Positions 61,394 through 64,000 of a stretch of 64,000 bases of DNA are shown one piece after another. This DNA is from an uncultured Christensenellaceae bacterium (GTDB taxonomy: Bacteria; Bacillota; Clostridia; Christensenellales; Borkfalkiaceae), in assembly GCA_910587825.1 (NCBI GenBank), contig CAJUNJ010000004.1, positions 62,001 to 126,000 on the forward strand. The letters run 5' to 3'. The notes under the pieces were generated by a model, which was given only the letters and a program-made list of their open reading frames with translations, did no database searches and was not told where the DNA came from. The position numbers were made by a program, and so were the translations under genes. How positions within the stretch are numbered: position 1 is the first letter of the stretch; the number at the start of each line of letters is the position of its first letter.

Positions 61394-61422
61394 ATTTTAC
61401 AATATATACTTTTATAAGTCAA
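61394..61422 (-). promoter_or_regulatory. promoter of acpP
   Basis: TTGACT (61417-61422), 17 bp, TAAAAT (61394-61399) on the minus strand, between tex and acpP. Confidence 0.72.
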
Positions 61423-61423
61423 G

Positions 61424-63586
61424 TTAATTGGCGCGTTTTTTTGCTTGCTTTAACGAAAGCCCTATCCTCTGTTTTGACTTATCGAGAGTTATAATTACAG
61501 CCCTGACCTGCTGACCGACCTTTAATACGTCCGACGGATGCTTGATATATTTATCGGTTATTTCGGAAATATGTACAAGTCCGTCCTGATGAACGCCGAT
61601 GTCCACGAATGCACCGAAGTCGATTACGTTTCTGACGACGCCGTCCACTTCCATTCCGACGGACAAATCTTCTATTCCGAGGATATCGCGCCTTAACTGT
61701 CTTGCGGGAAGACTGTCGCGGATATCCCTGCCGGGCTTTACAAGTTCGGAAATAATATCGTTCATAGTGGCTATATCAAGCCCGCAATACTCTGCCGCCT
61801 TTTCTTCGCCGAATTCCTTAACCTTTGCGGGAAGCTGTGAAAGCTTGCGCGCGCGCACGTCGTCGTCGCTGTAACCGAAAAGTGAGATAAGCTTTTCTGC
61901 TTTTTGGTAAGATTCGGGATGAACAGCCGTGTTGTCCATAATATTTTTACCATCGGGTATGCGCAAAAAGCCCGCGCACTGTTCGTAGGTTTTTGCGCCG
62001 AGTTTTGCAACTTTTAAAAGTTGGGAACGCGCGGTAAACTTTCCGTTTTCTTCACGGTAAGATACTATATTTTTTGCTATGCCCGCATTAAGCCCTGCAA
62101 CAAATTTCAGCAGCGATACGCTTGCCGTATTCAAGTCTACTCCGACGCTGTTTACACAGTCTTCAAGCACTCCGCCCAAAACCGCATCAAGGCGTTTTTT
62201 ATCCATATCGTGCTGATACTGCCCCACGCCTATCGACTTGGGGTCGATTTTTATAAGTTCTGAAAGCGGATCCTGCAAACGCCTTGCGATAGAAATTGCA
62301 GAACGCTTTGTAAGGTCGAGGTCGGGAAATTCTTCGACGGCAAGAGGACTTGCCGAATAGACGCTGGCGCCCGCTTCGTTTACTACTGCGTAAGTTACCG
62401 GACGTTCAACTTCCTTTAAAAGTTCGGCGACAAAAATTTCGGTTTCCTTGCTTGCCGTGCCGTTACCTATGGAAATAACGTCGACGTTATGTTTGTCAAT
62501 CAGGTTTTTGATTATTTTCTTACTGCCTTCTATATCAGGCTTGGGAGGAACGGGAAAAATAACCGAAGTGTCAAGAACTTTGCCCGTTTCGTCAACCACG
62601 GCAACCTTACAACCCGTGCGGTACCCCGGGTCAAGCCCGAGTGTGACTTTTCCTTTAACGGGAGGCTGTAAAAGGAGCGGACGCAAATTGACTTCAAACA
62701 TCTTTATTGCCTGTTCGCCTGCACGGTCGGTAAGTATCGCTCTTACTTCGCGCTGTATTGACGGTTCTATAAGTCTGTCGTAACCGTCGCTTGCCGCCTC
62801 TTCAATAAGTTTTGCACACTGCGTTTCCTGCTTGTTTTTTACAAACTTTGCAATACATACGCGCTTTGCTATTTCCGGATTGAACCATATTTCGGCTTTT
62901 AAACAATCCTCTTTTTCACCGCGGTTGATGGCAAGTATTCTGTGATTTTTGATTTCGGGGACAAGTTCGGCGTAGTCGGCGTACATAGCATATGTTCCCC
63001 TGTCGTCGTCCTTGACAAGTTTTACCTGCATTTCACCGTGCTTTTCAAGCAAGCCGCGAAGTTTCTTTCTGAGTTCGGCATTGTCTGACACGACTTCGGC
63101 AATTACGTCTTTTGCACCCACAACGGCGTCGTCGGCACAGGTAACGCCTTTTTCTTCGTCTATATACTTTTCGGCTTCCTTATAGGGGTCGCCGCTCTGA
63201 CCGAGAATAAATTCGGCAAGCGGTTTCAAGCCCTTTTCTATCGCAACGGAAGCACGGGTCTTTTTCTTCTGCTTGAACGGACGGTAAATATCTTCTACTT
63301 CCGTCAGAGTCTGCGCCGCATCGATTGCCGTCTGAATTTCTTCGGTCATCTTTTCCTGTTCGGTAATAGATTTTACGACTTCCTGCTTGCGCTTTTCAAG
63401 ATTTTGAAGATACTCGTATCTGTCGTTGAAATTACGCAGAACCTGATCGTCTATCGCGCCCGTCATTTCTTTGCGGTAACGCGCGATAAAAGGAATTGTG
63501 TTGCCTTCGTCCAAAAGATTTAAAATGTTTTTGACGTGGTCGGGTCTGAGATTAAATTCTTCTGTAAGTTTAACTGAAATATCCAT
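61424..63586 (-). CDS. tex: RNA-binding transcription accessory protein Tex
   Basis: Tex is a nucleic-acid-binding protein related to eukaryotic Spt6. The 720 residues have the helical N-terminus (VKNILNLLDEGNTIPFIARY), the YqgF-like core (TLGLDPGYRTGCKVAVVDET), helix-hairpin-helix segments (FVAGLNAGIAKNIVSYREEN) and a C-terminal S1 domain (VRNVIDFGAFVDIGVHQDGL). It lies 4 bp after the alkylation-repair gene. Confidence 0.95.
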   Translation of the reverse strand: MDISVKLTEEFNLRPDHVKNILNLLDEGNTIPFIARYRKEMTGAIDDQVLRNFNDRYEYLQNLEKRKQEVVKSITEQEKMTEEIQTAIDAAQTLTEVEDIYRPFKQKKKTRASVAIEKGLKPLAEFILGQSGDPYKEAEKYIDEEKGVTCADDAVVGAKDVIAEVVSDNAELRKKLRGLLEKHGEMQVKLVKDDDRGTYAMYADYAELVPEIKNHRILAINRGEKEDCLKAEIWFNPEIAKRVCIAKFVKNKQETQCAKLIEEAASDGYDRLIEPSIQREVRAILTDRAGEQAIKMFEVNLRPLLLQPPVKGKVTLGLDPGYRTGCKVAVVDETGKVLDTSVIFPVPPKPDIEGSKKIIKNLIDKHNVDVISIGNGTASKETEIFVAELLKEVERPVTYAVVNEAGASVYSASPLAVEEFPDLDLTKRSAISIARRLQDPLSELIKIDPKSIGVGQYQHDMDKKRLDAVLGGVLEDCVNSVGVDLNTASVSLLKFVAGLNAGIAKNIVSYREENGKFTARSQLLKVAKLGAKTYEQCAGFLRIPDGKNIMDNTAVHPESYQKAEKLISLFGYSDDDVRARKLSQLPAKVKEFGEEKAAEYCGLDIATMNDIISELVKPGRDIRDSLPARQLRRDILGIEDLSVGMEVDGVVRNVIDFGAFVDIGVHQDGLVHISEITDKYIKHPSDVLKVGQQVRAVIITLDKSKQRIGLSLKQAKKRAN

Positions 63587-63590
63587 TGTA

Positions 63591-64000
63591 CTATCTTTTA
63601 AGTCCCTTTAAAAAATTTTTTATTTCATCGGAAAGCCGATAGCTTTCACAAGCTTTTTGAATACTTTTGTTATGCGTGGCGCGGTCAAGCAGATTAAGTT
63701 TTATAAATTTTAAAGCCGTACCGTAACACTTTACAAGCATTTCCGCAACCAGCCACGCCGCAGCCATATGGACGTAAAAATAATTTGTGTTGCATTTTAA
63801 AACCGTATCGAATATCAGTTCCGCATAATCTTCTTCAACGTAAAAATGCAACAGCGTCACTAAAGCAAACCGTTGATAAAATTCTTTATCCGCGTCCGAA
63901 AACTTTGCAATATACGGCAAAAAAGCCTGACGGTTCTTTGCAATACACTTTGCGCAAAAGCAATCGCAAGTGGCCCAGTTGTCGATAAGTCTGACGCATT
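63591..64000 (-). CDS. DNA alkylation repair protein, cut by the window edge
   Basis: The open frame runs to the edge, so this is a C-terminal part of at least 136 residues. RLIDNWATCDCFCAKCIAK followed by helical repeats (FALVTLLHFYVEEDYAELIF and YVHMAAAWLVAEMLVKCYG) matches the AlkD-like HEAT-repeat family, which removes alkylated bases. The frame has no internal stop; the TTG at 63918 is not the true start. It is probably cotranscribed with tex. Confidence 0.8.
   Translation of the reverse strand, partial: CVRLIDNWATCDCFCAKCIAKNRQAFLPYIAKFSDADKEFYQRFALVTLLHFYVEEDYAELIFDTVLKCNTNYFYVHMAAAWLVAEMLVKCYGTALKFIKLNLLDRATHNKSIQKACESYRLSDEIKNFLKGLKR

Overview
The window looks like the chromosome of an uncultured gut-type Firmicute, most likely class Clostridia and possibly near the Christensenellales (inference from gene order and protein style, not from a marker tree). 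Supporting signs are a mraZ-led division and wall cluster, RNase Y, SpoVG, WhiA, a T-box before thrS, an infC-rpmI-rplT operon with a terminator-containing leader, clear Shine-Dalgarno sites, and sigmaA-type promoters that nearly all have a 17-bp spacer. MurE carries the DNPR signature of a meso-diaminopimelate ligase. SpoVG alone does not show that the organism sporulates.

Layout. 1-1430: start of carB, carA, and a leader with a strong promoter, a 40-codon ORF and a hairpin. 1434-4503: metallopeptidase, acyl-ACP thioesterase and a membrane-anchored PadR regulator. 4559-15447 (minus): rny, then an ftsK-rimO-pgsA-cinA-recA-nadE operon. 15631-18528: ilvC, murC and spoVG. 18619-32834 (minus): glutamate racemase, then mraZ-rsmH-ftsL-PBP-murE-mraY-murD-ftsW-murA-ftsQ ending in a terminator, then ftsA-ftsZ from its own consensus promoter. 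murG is not in this cluster. 32974-33237: rpsT. 33349-43886 is the accessory part: a HExxHxxGxxD lipoprotein, a sirtuin-like gene remnant beside tRNA-Arg, a TetR/ABC efflux operon, a CDF transporter, a tRNA-Thr whose 3' end and terminator are duplicated around a hairpin-rich 142-bp insert, a repeat-rich surface lipoprotein, an XRE repressor with twin operators, and a Pr6Pr-like membrane protein. 43947-53209: two phosphofructokinase-type kinases, a murB-php-whiA-dnaE operon and a periplasmic-binding-like protein. 53424-64000: yebC, a SpoU methyltransferase, rplT-rpmI-infC, thrS with T-box, leuS, acpP, tex and a cut-off DNA alkylation repair gene.

The genes mostly serve wall synthesis, division, DNA handling and translation. 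MurI, MurA, MurB, MurC, MurD, MurE and MraY cover most of the route to lipid-linked peptidoglycan precursor, and FtsW with the class B PBP polymerises and cross-links it at the FtsZ ring. The least explained sequences are the carAB leader, the tRNA-Thr repeat unit, the membrane-tethered PadR protein and the structured spacer at 53246-53378.
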